Shown here one piece after another: positions 37,090-45,461 of a stretch of DNA of 64,000 nt. Position 1 is the stretch's first letter; each line of letters starts with the position of its first letter. A program made the translations under genes and the position numbers. The notes beneath the pieces were generated by a model, which was not told the DNA's origin, ran no database searches, and saw only the letters and a program-made list of their open reading frames with translations. Where the stretch lies: the NCBI RefSeq assembly GCF_900105725.1, contig NZ_FNLM01000036.1, positions 434,001-498,000 of the forward strand, given 5' to 3'. The DNA comes from Gordonia westfalica (lineage in GTDB: Bacteria > Actinomycetota > Actinomycetes > Mycobacteriales > Mycobacteriaceae).

Positions 37090-38007
37090 ATGACCACCGT
37101 CTATTTCCTGATCGCCGCCGTGGCACTCGCGGGTGCGGGCGTCCTGTTGTGGCTCGACCGTCAACGGTCGAGCGTCGCGCGGCACCAGCGTGCGATCTGG
37201 GGGGATGAGCACGAGTTCAAGTTCCGCGAGACGGACACCAAGCTGCGCAAGGTGTTTCGCCGGGCGACGATGAACGTTCCCGACCATGTCGAGGTCCGTG
37301 ACGTCGCCTACGGCCGCTATGGCGGCGTGGAGACCGTCGTCTTCGATCTCGCCGAGACCGCGACCGTGATCGCCGTCCGCCGCTCCTCGCCCTCGCACGT
37401 CGTCGTCGACCTGCGTCACGAGGACGTGCTCGCGCCCGCCGAAGAGGATGTCGAACTCCTCGGTGCGATGGGTCCGCGAGTCATGTTCTCCAACAACCTC
37501 GAGGTCGCGCGGCGCGTCTGCGACCGACGGATGGTCGCGCTGGCCAACAAGGCGCCGGCGTTCGTCGAGGTGCTGTGGAACGAGGGCAACTGGGCCCTCG
37601 GTTCGCTGCCGCTGACCAACGACCCCGCGACGCTCAACACCGGCCTCGAGGTGGTCCGCCGCTTCGCCGACCTGCTGCGCGTCCTCCCGCCAGTGCGCGA
37701 ACCCGAGGATTCGCCCGATCCCCGCGATCCGCACGGGCCCACCCGCGCCGAACTCGCCGACGAGAAGACCGAGTCGATGCGCGACAAGCGTCGCCGGCAG
37801 GCGGCGGCCGCTCCCGCCACGGAGGCGTCTCCGGCGGCAAAGCCGACGCCGTCGGTCCGTAAACCACCGCCGGAAACCGGCACCTCGTCGACGACGGGCC
37901 GGGGCATGGCACCGATGCCGGTCCGCGGCGCCGCGTCGCGCAGGTCAGACGAGTCTCCTCGTCGCGCCGACGACTCGGGTGAGCGCTCGAATCGTCACCG
38001 CAGCTGA
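37090..38007 (+). CDS. ttfA: TtfA-like trehalose monomycolate transport factor
   Basis: This 305-residue protein has an N-terminal membrane anchor (VYFLIAAVALAGAGVLLWL), a conserved cytoplasmic domain (about 40-200: FKFRETDTKLRKVFRRATMNVPDHVEV..., MFSNNLEVARRVCDRRMVALA) and a low-complexity Pro/Ala/Arg-rich tail. The position directly before pyrE and a SpoU methylase matches Rv0383c in M. tuberculosis. TtfA acts with MmpL3 in exporting trehalose monomycolate to the envelope and is essential in mycobacteria (established for that family). Its presence supports a mycolate-producing host. Confidence 0.82.
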   Translation: MTTVYFLIAAVALAGAGVLLWLDRQRSSVARHQRAIWGDEHEFKFRETDTKLRKVFRRATMNVPDHVEVRDVAYGRYGGVETVVFDLAETATVIAVRRSSPSHVVVDLRHEDVLAPAEEDVELLGAMGPRVMFSNNLEVARRVCDRRMVALANKAPAFVEVLWNEGNWALGSLPLTNDPATLNTGLEVVRRFADLLRVLPPVREPEDSPDPRDPHGPTRAELADEKTESMRDKRRRQAAAAPATEASPAAKPTPSVRKPPPETGTSSTTGRGMAPMPVRGAASRRSDESPRRADDSGERSNRHRS

Positions 38008-38094
38008 TCGGACAGGGCCGATCTGACGGCGATGCGCACGCCGTAGGGTAATCGTCATCCAGCGCATACCGGCCGACGGCCGGAGAGTTCGAGA

Positions 38095-38688
38095 GTGAGT
38101 AGCCGCATGTCCTCGTCAATCCCGGTCTCCGACGACACGCCCCCCGAGGTCGATTCGGAGGCCCGGGCACGACTCGCCGAACTGGTCCGCGAGCTCGCCG
38201 TCGTGCACGGCAAGGTGACGTTGTCCTCCGGCAAGGAGGCCGACTACTACGTCGACCTGCGTCGCGCCACCCTGCATCACGAGGCGTCCCGGCTGATCGG
38301 CCGGTTGATGCGCCAGCTGACCGCCGACTGGGACTACGGCTCGGTGGGCGGACTGACCCTCGGTGCCGACCCCGTCGCGACGTCGATCATGCACGCCGAC
38401 GGCCGCGACATCGACACCTTCGTGGTCCGCAAGTCCGCGAAGACCCACGGCATGCAGCGTCGCATCGAGGGTCCCGACATCGTCGGCCGCGACGTGCTCG
38501 TCGTCGAGGACACCAGCACCACCGGTGCCTCACCCTCGGCCGCGGTGGAAGCGGTACGCGAGATCGGCGGCAACGTCGTCGGCGTCGCCACCGTCGTCGA
38601 CCGAGCAACCGGCGCCGATGCCGTCATCACCGGGCTCGGCGTGCCCTACCGCTCGCTGCTCGGGCTGAGCGATCTCGGCCTTGCCTGA
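38095..38688 (+). CDS. pyrE: Orotate phosphoribosyltransferase
   Basis: This 197-residue enzyme makes orotidine 5'-phosphate from orotate and PRPP in de novo pyrimidine synthesis. It has the substrate loop LSSGKEADYYVDLRRATLHHEA and the PRPP motif VLVVEDTSTTGASPSAAV (about 135-152). The GTG at 38095 was preferred because GGAGAG lies 7 bp upstream; an ATG at 38107 is also possible. The stop overlaps the next gene. Confidence 0.93.
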   Translation: MSSRMSSSIPVSDDTPPEVDSEARARLAELVRELAVVHGKVTLSSGKEADYYVDLRRATLHHEASRLIGRLMRQLTADWDYGSVGGLTLGADPVATSIMHADGRDIDTFVVRKSAKTHGMQRRIEGPDIVGRDVLVVEDTSTTGASPSAAVEAVREIGGNVVGVATVVDRATGADAVITGLGVPYRSLLGLSDLGLA

Positions 38689-39367
38689 CGCACCGGACCC
38701 CGGCGCCGGGATCGCCGGTCCCACCGAGTGGGTCACCGGACCGCCCGTGGGAGTCGGTCCGTGGTCCGTCGAACACCCCGGCGAGCCGCTCCCGGACGAC
38801 GAGCATCTCGACCCCGAGCTGCTGGCGGACGGGGACACCCGCAATGTCGTCGACGCGTATCGGTACTGGAGGCGTGAGGCGATCGTCGCGGACATCGACA
38901 CCCGACGGCACCCGCTCCATGTCGCGATCGAGAACTTCGCCCACGACGCCAACATCGGGACCGTCGTGCGCACCGCGAACGCCTTCGCCGTCGCCGCGGT
39001 CCACATCGTCGGGCGTCGTCGCTGGAACCGCCGGGGCGCGATGGTCACCGACCGCTACCAGCACCTCATGCACCACGAGACGGTAGGCGACCTAATCGAC
39101 TGGGCTCGAGAAGAAGGACTGGCCGTCGTCGCCGTGGACAACACCCCGGGATCACGGCCGGTGGAGACAGTGGAACTCCCGCGCGAATGCGTGCTGCTGT
39201 TCGGCCAGGAAGGGCCCGGCGTGAGCGACGACGCGCAGCGGCAGGCGGACATGACGGTCTCGATCGCCCAGTTCGGATCGACCCGCAGCATCAACGCCGG
39301 CGTCGCCGCCGGGATCGCGATGCATGCGTGGATTCGCCAGCACGCGGATCTCGATCAGGCCTGGTAG
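38681..39367 (+). CDS. SpoU/TrmH-family RNA 2'-O-methyltransferase
   Basis: This 228-residue SPOUT-fold enzyme has the three family motifs NIGTVVRTANAF, VLLFGQEGPGVSD and STRSINAGVAAGIAMHAW, which form the trefoil knot and SAM site. It methylates a tRNA or rRNA ribose; the exact position is not predictable here. TTG start overlaps the pyrE stop, and the poorly conserved first 50 residues leave a later start possible. The location after pyrE parallels Rv0380c. Confidence 0.88.
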   Translation: MPDAPDPGAGIAGPTEWVTGPPVGVGPWSVEHPGEPLPDDEHLDPELLADGDTRNVVDAYRYWRREAIVADIDTRRHPLHVAIENFAHDANIGTVVRTANAFAVAAVHIVGRRRWNRRGAMVTDRYQHLMHHETVGDLIDWAREEGLAVVAVDNTPGSRPVETVELPRECVLLFGQEGPGVSDDAQRQADMTVSIAQFGSTRSINAGVAAGIAMHAWIRQHADLDQAW

Positions 39368-39373
39368 TCGGCC

Positions 39374-40105
39374 CTACTCGCCCGGCGGGGTTGCGGCCGG
39401 GTCCTTCGACGGGGCCAGCGGTTCTTCTTCGACGACGCCCTTGCGTGCCCGCATGATGCGCTTGACGACCTCCGAGATGATCGGCAGCACCGACACGAAG
39501 ACGATCAGCAGGAAGATGTAGTCGACGTTGTCGCGGATGAACTCGATCTGTCCGAGGAAGTAGCCGAGTAGGGTCACGCCGGCACCCCAGGCCACCGCGC
39601 CGATGATGTTGTAGGTCAGGAAGACGGGGTACCGCATACGGGCGGCGCCGGCGACCAGCGGTGCGTAGGTCCGCACGATCGGGACGAAGCGGGCCAGGAT
39701 GATCGTGACCGGGCCGTGCTTCTCGAAGAACTCGTGGGCCTCCTCGATGTAGACCTGTTTGAGCACCTTCGCGTCGGGTTTGAACAGCGTGTACCCGAGT
39801 TTCTTACCGATCCAGTACCCCACCTGGTCGCCCAGGAACGCGGCGATCGGGATGGTCACCAGCAGCACCCACAGGGGCGCGAACGGCTCGATGTCCGCCG
39901 ACTTCGCGGCGACGATCAGGCCCGCGGTGAACAGCAGGGAGTCGCCCGGGAGCAGCGGGAACAGCAGACCCGACTCGATGAACACCACCAGCAGCAGACC
40001 CGCCAGCATCCAGGTGCCGAACGAGTTGAGCAGGTTGACCGGATCCAGGAATCCCGGCAGAAGTGCCAGGTTGGTGGTCGTGGTGGCAAGCGCGGAGTCG
40101 ATCAC
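39374..40105 (-). CDS. DedA-family membrane protein (UptA-like candidate)
   Basis: This 243-residue polytopic protein has the DedA signature: VFIESGLLFPLLPGDSLLFTAG (re-entrant loop with acidic residue), FLGDQVGYWIGKKLG and ARFVPIVRTYAPLVAGAARM with the conserved Arg. DedA proteins include undecaprenyl-phosphate flippases (UptA) that recycle the cell-wall lipid carrier. The gene is next to and codirectional with a DUF368 gene, another family with the same proposed job. GTG start. The neighbourhood with fba matches Rv0364/Rv0363c. Confidence 0.88.
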   Translation of the reverse strand: MIDSALATTTTNLALLPGFLDPVNLLNSFGTWMLAGLLLVVFIESGLLFPLLPGDSLLFTAGLIVAAKSADIEPFAPLWVLLVTIPIAAFLGDQVGYWIGKKLGYTLFKPDAKVLKQVYIEEAHEFFEKHGPVTIILARFVPIVRTYAPLVAGAARMRYPVFLTYNIIGAVAWGAGVTLLGYFLGQIEFIRDNVDYIFLLIVFVSVLPIISEVVKRIMRARKGVVEEEPLAPSKDPAATPPGE

Positions 40106-40183
40106 GGGAACCCAGAGTACCTGCGCGGGCGACGGTCGCGGAATCGCGCGGGAACGGAGTCGGCGCGGGGCCGGGGATCGCGA

Positions 40184-41164
40184 TCAGTCCGCAGCCGTGG
40201 CGGGTCGGTCGTCGGACGAACCGAGCCGGCGTTGGACGAGCGCCACGACCGTGACGGTCACGACCCCGAGGACGAACAAGCACAACGCCCCCGGCCAGTC
40301 GTCGCCGATGGGCATCGGCGCCCCGTCCTCCGGGTCCTGCCATGGCCACAGCGCGCGCAGCGACCCGAGTAGCAGGCCGGCGGCGCCCACCATCGCCAGG
40401 CCGTGGTGGTTGCGCAGCAGCCACTCGAGAGCCTGGACGAACGAGGCGAGGCCCACGACCGCGCCGGCCGCGAAAACCCCCAGATAGAGGAGCTCGCGGT
40501 CATCGACGGCGCCCAGCGTCGGCGCGTACAGACCGATCACGAGCAGGAAGAACGAACCCGAGACGCCCGGCAGGACGAGCGCGCAGACCGCGACCGACGC
40601 CGCGAAGAAGACCGCCACGAGCGGCGGATCGGACACCTCGGACCGTGGCAGCGACGTCAGCACAAATACTAGTACGGCCATCACCGCGAACGTCAGGACA
40701 GCGGACGATTTCGACGAGGTGGTCGTGAAGGTCCCGCGCGGGATCTCCTGCAACGGGATCGCCACCGACGCCGCGATCATGCCGATGAACAGAGCCCTCG
40801 AGTACACCGGCTGTTCGGTGACGAAACCCTCCATGACACCGGCGATGGTGAACACCGCGATCGCCATACCCGCCAGGACCGGTACCACCAGCCACCAGTC
40901 GACCCGTGCGGCGTCGTCGGATCGGACGCCTCGCAGGCGACGTACCGGGAAGGTCGTGGCCGCCTTGGCCGACGAGATGAGCCGGTCGTATATGCCGGTG
41001 ATCAGCGCGACGGTGCCGCCGGACACCCCCGGAATGGTCTCGGCCACGCCGATGAGGGCACCGCGACCCACATTCGAGGCGACGGTGGTCGCCGAGGGTC
41101 GGCTGGGTGGGCTGCCGACATCCGAAGCGTCGTCGGACCGGACCGGAGAACGAGAGGCTGCCAC
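40184..41164 (-). CDS. DUF368 membrane protein (PopT-like polyprenyl-phosphate transporter)
   Basis: This 326-residue protein has about eight to ten membrane helices. DUF368 hallmarks are GALIGVAETIPGVSGGTVALITGIYDRLI near the N-terminus and CALVLPGVSGSFFLLVIGLY in the second half, an inverted-repeat arrangement. DUF368 proteins (PopT) have been reported as C55-phosphate translocases. GTG start; divergent from fba across 184 bp that include the fba leader. Substrate assignment rests on family literature only. Confidence 0.87.
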   Translation of the reverse strand: MAASRSPVRSDDASDVGSPPSRPSATTVASNVGRGALIGVAETIPGVSGGTVALITGIYDRLISSAKAATTFPVRRLRGVRSDDAARVDWWLVVPVLAGMAIAVFTIAGVMEGFVTEQPVYSRALFIGMIAASVAIPLQEIPRGTFTTTSSKSSAVLTFAVMAVLVFVLTSLPRSEVSDPPLVAVFFAASVAVCALVLPGVSGSFFLLVIGLYAPTLGAVDDRELLYLGVFAAGAVVGLASFVQALEWLLRNHHGLAMVGAAGLLLGSLRALWPWQDPEDGAPMPIGDDWPGALCLFVLGVVTVTVVALVQRRLGSSDDRPATAAD

Positions 41165-41348
41165 ACCGCGATCCTACGGAGGTCTCCCGGTGCAGGTCCG
41201 GGCGTGAATGCGGGCGCACCCGCAACTGTGGCACCTGCCATACTGGGAGAAGTCCGGCCGCGGGAAGTCCGGCTGCTCGCCACGGAGAACAACCGAGGGC
41301 GAGAGAACCCGAACACCAGAGCACATCAACACCCTGGAGGATTCGTCG

Positions 41349-42386
41349 ATGCCCATTGCAACCCCGGAGCAGTACGCCGAGATGTTCGACAAGGCGAAGA
41401 AGGGCGGTTACGCATTCCCCGCGATCAACTGCACCTCGTCGTCGACGATCAACGCCGCGATCAAGGGTTTCGCCGACGCCGGCAGTGACGGGATCATCCA
41501 GTTCTCGACCGGTGGTGCCGAGTTCGGTTCGGGCCTGGGCGTCAAGGACATGGTTACCGGTGCCGTCGCACTCGCCGAGTTCGCGCACGTCGTCGCCGCC
41601 AAGTACGACGTCCTGATCGGCCTGCACACCGACCACTGCCCCAAGGACAAGCTGGACACCTACGTCCGCCCGCTGCTGCAGATCTCGCAGGAGCGCGTCG
41701 ACGCCGGCCAGAACCCGCTGTTCCAGTCGCACATGTGGGACGGCAGCGCCGTGCCGCTCGACGAGAACCTGGAGATCGCCAAGGAGCTGCTCGCCAAGGC
41801 GGGCGCGGCCAACATCATCCTGGAGATCGAGATCGGCGTGGTCGGTGGTGAAGAGGACGGTGTCGAGAACGAGATCAACGACAAGCTGTTCACCACCCCC
41901 GAGGACTTCGAGAAGACCATCGAGGCACTGGGTGCCAGCGACTCGGGCAACCGCTACCTGCTCGCGGCCACCTTCGGCAACGTGCACGGCGTCTACAAGC
42001 CTGGCAACGTCAAGCTGCGTCCCGACGTGCTGAACACCGGCCAGGAGGTCGCCGCCAAGAAGCTGGGTCTGGACGATGCCGCGAAGCCCTTCGACTTCGT
42101 CTTCCACGGCGGCTCCGGCTCGCTGAAGAGCGAGATCGACGAGGCCCTGAGCTACGGCGTGGTGAAGATGAACGTCGACACCGACACCCAGTACGCCTAC
42201 ACCCGTCCGGTCGCCGGCCACATGTTCGCCAACTACGACGGCGTCCTCAAGGTCGACGGCGACGTGGGCAACAAGAAGGTCTACGACCCGCGCAGCTGGT
42301 CGAAGAAGGCCGAGACCAGCATGAGCGAGCGCGTCGTCGAGGCGTGCAACGACCTCAAGTCGAACGGCAAGTCGCTGCTCGCCTGA
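41349..42386 (+). CDS. fba: Class II fructose-bisphosphate aldolase
   Basis: This 345-residue zinc enzyme cleaves or forms fructose-1,6-bisphosphate in glycolysis and gluconeogenesis. Zinc and catalytic motifs are visible in GLHTDHCP (Asp/His), ILEIEIGVVGGEEDG, TFGNVHGVYKPGNV and FHGGSGS. The ATG at 41349 follows GGAGG, and the length matches the mycobacterial enzyme (344). A strong terminator follows. High use of preferred codons fits an abundant enzyme. Confidence 0.97.
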   Translation: MPIATPEQYAEMFDKAKKGGYAFPAINCTSSSTINAAIKGFADAGSDGIIQFSTGGAEFGSGLGVKDMVTGAVALAEFAHVVAAKYDVLIGLHTDHCPKDKLDTYVRPLLQISQERVDAGQNPLFQSHMWDGSAVPLDENLEIAKELLAKAGAANIILEIEIGVVGGEEDGVENEINDKLFTTPEDFEKTIEALGASDSGNRYLLAATFGNVHGVYKPGNVKLRPDVLNTGQEVAAKKLGLDDAAKPFDFVFHGGSGSLKSEIDEALSYGVVKMNVDTDTQYAYTRPVAGHMFANYDGVLKVDGDVGNKKVYDPRSWSKKAETSMSERVVEACNDLKSNGKSLLA

Positions 42387-42399
42387 TCTCCTGACACGA

Positions 42400-42441
42400 T
42401 TCTGCCCGCACCCTGAAAAGGGTGCGGGCAGAATGTTTTTC
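42400..42441 (+). terminator. Rho-independent terminator of fba
   Basis: The 16-bp perfect stem ATTCTGCCCGCACCCT / AGGGTGCGGGCAGAAT with a four-base loop is followed by GTTTTT. Confidence 0.95.
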
Positions 42442-42464
42442 GGGCTTGTGGTTCGCGGTGGGCG

Positions 42465-42719
42465 TCAGGAGGTCAGCAACCCGACCATGACCGCCACCGC
42501 CAGCGCGATCATCACCAGCGCGGAGATGACGACCGCCGGGTCGGTGCGCGAACCGGAACCCTTCCGAGAACGCGAGTCGGCACTCCGGAGATGGGAGGCC
42601 CGGATTCGACGCGACGGACCGCTCACCGGGGGCGGCGGGGTGGGCCGGCGCGGAGTGAAATAGGCCGGGACGCGTTCGTGCTGGTCCCACACCGGGCCGC
42701 CGGTCACGTGGGGTTGCAC
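42465..42719 (-). CDS. Small tail-anchored-like membrane protein, hypothetical
   Basis: This 84-residue ORF with a GTG start has a basic, Pro/Arg/Ser-rich N-terminal half and one C-terminal membrane helix (AVVISALVMIALAVAVMVGLLTS). It overlaps the end of the upstream acidic membrane-protein gene by 16 bp in the same direction, and its stop faces the fba terminator. Codon use is consistent with a gene, but no family is recognised. Confidence 0.55.
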   Translation of the reverse strand: MQPHVTGGPVWDQHERVPAYFTPRRPTPPPPVSGPSRRIRASHLRSADSRSRKGSGSRTDPAVVISALVMIALAVAVMVGLLTS

Positions 42720-44827
42720 ACCTTCCAGTCATCGCCCTCGCGCTGCAGGTTGAGCGTCACCGTCTCCGGGGTGTCCGGCGCACTCGTGTGCACCGCGACG
42801 ACCTCGACGACGGCCAGCTCGCCGCCTTCGACCACGCGAACCGCGTTGATCGCCTGGGTCTGGACGAGCTCGTTGCGAGCCTTCTGCGCGTCGTAGGTCT
42901 TCTGGTATTCCGCGTCGTCGAAGTCCTCGTAGAAGGCGTGGAGCTCGCCGCAGGTGATCGAACGCAGGGTGGCGAGGTCGCCCTCGTACAGCGCGGTCGT
43001 GTAGTCGAGCGCGACCTCGGCGGCCTCGTCGGCCGGCGGCGTCGCCGTCATGTTCTGGTACGCGAAGATGCCGCCCACGACGGCCGCGACCACCACGATG
43101 AGCGCAGCGAGGGCGATCAGCGGACCCTTGCCGCGCTTCTTCTCGGTTCTCGCCGGCTTGCTGCCGGGGATGACCTGAGGCTGGTGCGCGGTGGTGGTCC
43201 ACTCGCCGGTCGACGGCGGGGTCACTGCGGGCTCCGGCGCGGTGGCGGTGCGCTCACCCGTCGGCGCCTTCGCGGCCGCCGCGGATGCACCCGCCGCAGC
43301 GGCCGCAGCAGCGGCCGCGGGGATGACCTTCGTGGTGGCGTCGGAGTCGGAGTCGACGTCCGACTCGTCCTCCGGCGTGGTGCCCGCCTCGCCGGATTCC
43401 TCGTCGGTCGGCGGCAGCGCGATCGCCTCGGTGGGCGCCTCGGCGGCCGGTGCCTCCTCGTCGGTCTCGGTGTCCTCGGCGTCGGCTTCGGCGTCCTCCG
43501 ACTCGGCCGGCTCGACTTCCTCCGCGGGCTCGACTTCCTCCGCGACCGCAGCCTCGGCGGGCGCCTCGGTCTCGGCAGCGGCCTCTTCTGCCGACTCGGT
43601 CGCGGCCTCGGGCTCGGTGGACTCGTCTTCGGTTGCCGCGGTGGTTGTTTCGGCGTCGTCCTCTGCGACGGCGTCGTCCGTCACGGTGTCCGCGTCCTCT
43701 GCGGTCTCCGCCTCGGCCTCATCCGACTCGGCCGCGTCCTCGCCGGAGGCGTCCTCGTCGGACTCGTGAGAGGCTGCCGCGGCCGCACCGACGGCTGCAG
43801 CGCCCACCGCGCCGGCCGCGACGGCTGCTGCTGAGCCCGACCCGGACTCGTCGTCGGTGTCGGCGGCTTCCGCGGTCACAGGTGCGTCGGCGCCGGGTGC
43901 GTCCGTTTCAGATGCGTCCGTCTCAGATACGTCCGCCTCAGATACCTCGGCCTCGGGTGCCTCTGCGTCCGCTTCGGCGGCGTCCGACTCCTCGTCGGCC
44001 TTGTCGTCGCCCTCGGCTGACCCGGCCTCGGCAGCGGTCTCCTCTGCGTCGGCAGTCTCGTCGGCGTCGGTCTCGGGCGCGTCGGTCTCGGGCGCGGCGG
44101 AGGTCGCGTCGATGTCGTCGAGATCCTCGAGTTCGCTCGGGTCGGGGAGGTCCTCGCGGCGGATCACGGTGGTCTTGGAGTCACTCGGGCCCAGGCGGGC
44201 CGGTTTGCTCGCCGGCTTTGCCGGGGCTTCCTCGACCTTGCTCGTATCCGCCTCATCATCGGTCCCGAGAGGATCGATCGAGTCCAGATCCTCGAGATCC
44301 TCGAGGGACGGCAGGTTGTCCCGGCTGATCACCTGGGTGGCGCCGTCGATCCCGCGCCCACCCTTCGGCTTCGGCTTCGGGGTCTTCGCAGGGGTCGGCG
44401 CGTCAGAAGCGTCGGTGCCGGCGTCCGTCGGATTCTCGGACTTGTTCTCGGCGGTGTCGTTCTGGGTGGGATCGTCCACGGCTGGCTCGTGGCCCTCTCT
44501 GCTGGTGCTCTGGTTCTCGGCGTCGTCGCCGGTCGGAACAGTATCCGGGGTGATGTCTGCGATGTCTGTACGAGATCCGGATTCCTGGCCGGAATTCGTC
44601 TCCGATTCGGGAGGCCTCGACGAGACGGTGCCCGGTGTGTCGCCGGGATCTGCGTCGGCTCGGCCAGTAGGGTTTCGACTCGCGTCCGCGCCACCCGGAG
44701 CGGGTGCGGCGGCTCCGGTGCCGGTGCCGCGTTGATCGGTGCGGCGCGAACGGCGCTCGTCGCGAACCTGGCGCAGCGTCGAAAGTGCCTTGGTGACAGC
44801 AGTTCTCGGCCCCTCGGATCGAGCCAT
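42704..44827 (-). CDS. Acidic, low-complexity membrane protein with a C-terminal extracytoplasmic domain (Rv0361-like)
   Basis: This 707-residue protein has a basic N-terminus (SEGPRTAVTKALSTLRQVRDERRSRR), about 500 residues of Ala/Glu/Asp/Ser/Thr-rich disordered sequence, one membrane helix (LIALAALIVVVAAVVGGIFAY) and a compact C-terminal domain of about 105 residues (EVALDYTTALYEGDLATLRSITCGELH...DDWKVCNP), similar in kind to DUF4878/NTF2-like domains. Position between fba and a DUF3151 gene matches Rv0361, which is far shorter. The ATG at 44827 was preferred over 44854 because it has GGGGTGG upstream. The two Cys in the outer domain could form a disulphide. Function unknown. Confidence 0.75.
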   Translation of the reverse strand: MARSEGPRTAVTKALSTLRQVRDERRSRRTDQRGTGTGAAAPAPGGADASRNPTGRADADPGDTPGTVSSRPPESETNSGQESGSRTDIADITPDTVPTGDDAENQSTSREGHEPAVDDPTQNDTAENKSENPTDAGTDASDAPTPAKTPKPKPKGGRGIDGATQVISRDNLPSLEDLEDLDSIDPLGTDDEADTSKVEEAPAKPASKPARLGPSDSKTTVIRREDLPDPSELEDLDDIDATSAAPETDAPETDADETADAEETAAEAGSAEGDDKADEESDAAEADAEAPEAEVSEADVSETDASETDAPGADAPVTAEAADTDDESGSGSAAAVAAGAVGAAAVGAAAAASHESDEDASGEDAAESDEAEAETAEDADTVTDDAVAEDDAETTTAATEDESTEPEAATESAEEAAAETEAPAEAAVAEEVEPAEEVEPAESEDAEADAEDTETDEEAPAAEAPTEAIALPPTDEESGEAGTTPEDESDVDSDSDATTKVIPAAAAAAAAAGASAAAAKAPTGERTATAPEPAVTPPSTGEWTTTAHQPQVIPGSKPARTEKKRGKGPLIALAALIVVVAAVVGGIFAYQNMTATPPADEAAEVALDYTTALYEGDLATLRSITCGELHAFYEDFDDAEYQKTYDAQKARNELVQTQAINAVRVVEGGELAVVEVVAVHTSAPDTPETVTLNLQREGDDWKVCNPT

Positions 44828-44995
44828 CGACTGACCACCCCGCATTCTGCCCATCGCATGGTTTCGGTCCGGTCGCCGAGTGGCTCGGTGACAGGACCGA
44901 TTGCGCCATTCACCCTAGCGAATCGTCGGCAGGTCGAGCACTAGGGCGTTCGGTCGATGCGGCCACCTTGACGGTTCCGATGCTTGAATGGGTAC

Positions 44996-45442
44996 ATGAC
45001 GTCTTTCGGAGATCTCCTCGGTCCGCAACCGGTTCTGCTCACCGGTGACGACGACGCCGAGTCGGACCTGCTCAACGGGGCTGTCCCGGCCGAGGTCGCG
45101 GCCGCCCACCCCACGGCCTCCATCGCCTGGGCGTACCTCGCCGAGGCTGCGCTCGACACCTCGACCGCAGCCGGCGAGGCGGGCGACACCGGCGCGGTGA
45201 TCGCGGCCTACGCCTACGCCCGGACCGGCTACCACCGCGGCCTCGACCAGCTGCGTCGTCACGGATGGAAGGGTTTCGGGCCCGTTCCGTGGAGCCATGA
45301 ACCCAACCGCGGATTCCTGCGTTGCGTCGGTGCCCTCGCCCGGGCCGCCGAGCTGATCGGCGAGGAGGACGAGCACCTGCGCTGCCTCGACCTCCTCAAC
45401 GACAGCGATCCCCGAGCAGCCGCCGAGCTCGGCCTGGTCTGA
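44996..45442 (+). CDS. DUF3151 family protein
   Basis: This 148-residue actinobacterial protein (Rv0360c-like) begins MTSFGDLLGPQPVLL and contains AYAYARTGYHRGLDQLRRHGWKGFGPVPWSHEPNRGFLRCVGAL. It appears all-helical and cytosolic, with no known activity. The ATG at 44996 gives the family N-terminus. It is divergent from the acidic membrane protein across 168 bp and codirectional with the FUSC gene 19 bp downstream. Confidence 0.88.
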   Translation: MTSFGDLLGPQPVLLTGDDDAESDLLNGAVPAEVAAAHPTASIAWAYLAEAALDTSTAAGEAGDTGAVIAAYAYARTGYHRGLDQLRRHGWKGFGPVPWSHEPNRGFLRCVGALARAAELIGEEDEHLRCLDLLNDSDPRAAAELGLV

Positions 45443-45461
45443 CCGGCCCGCGACACGTCGA

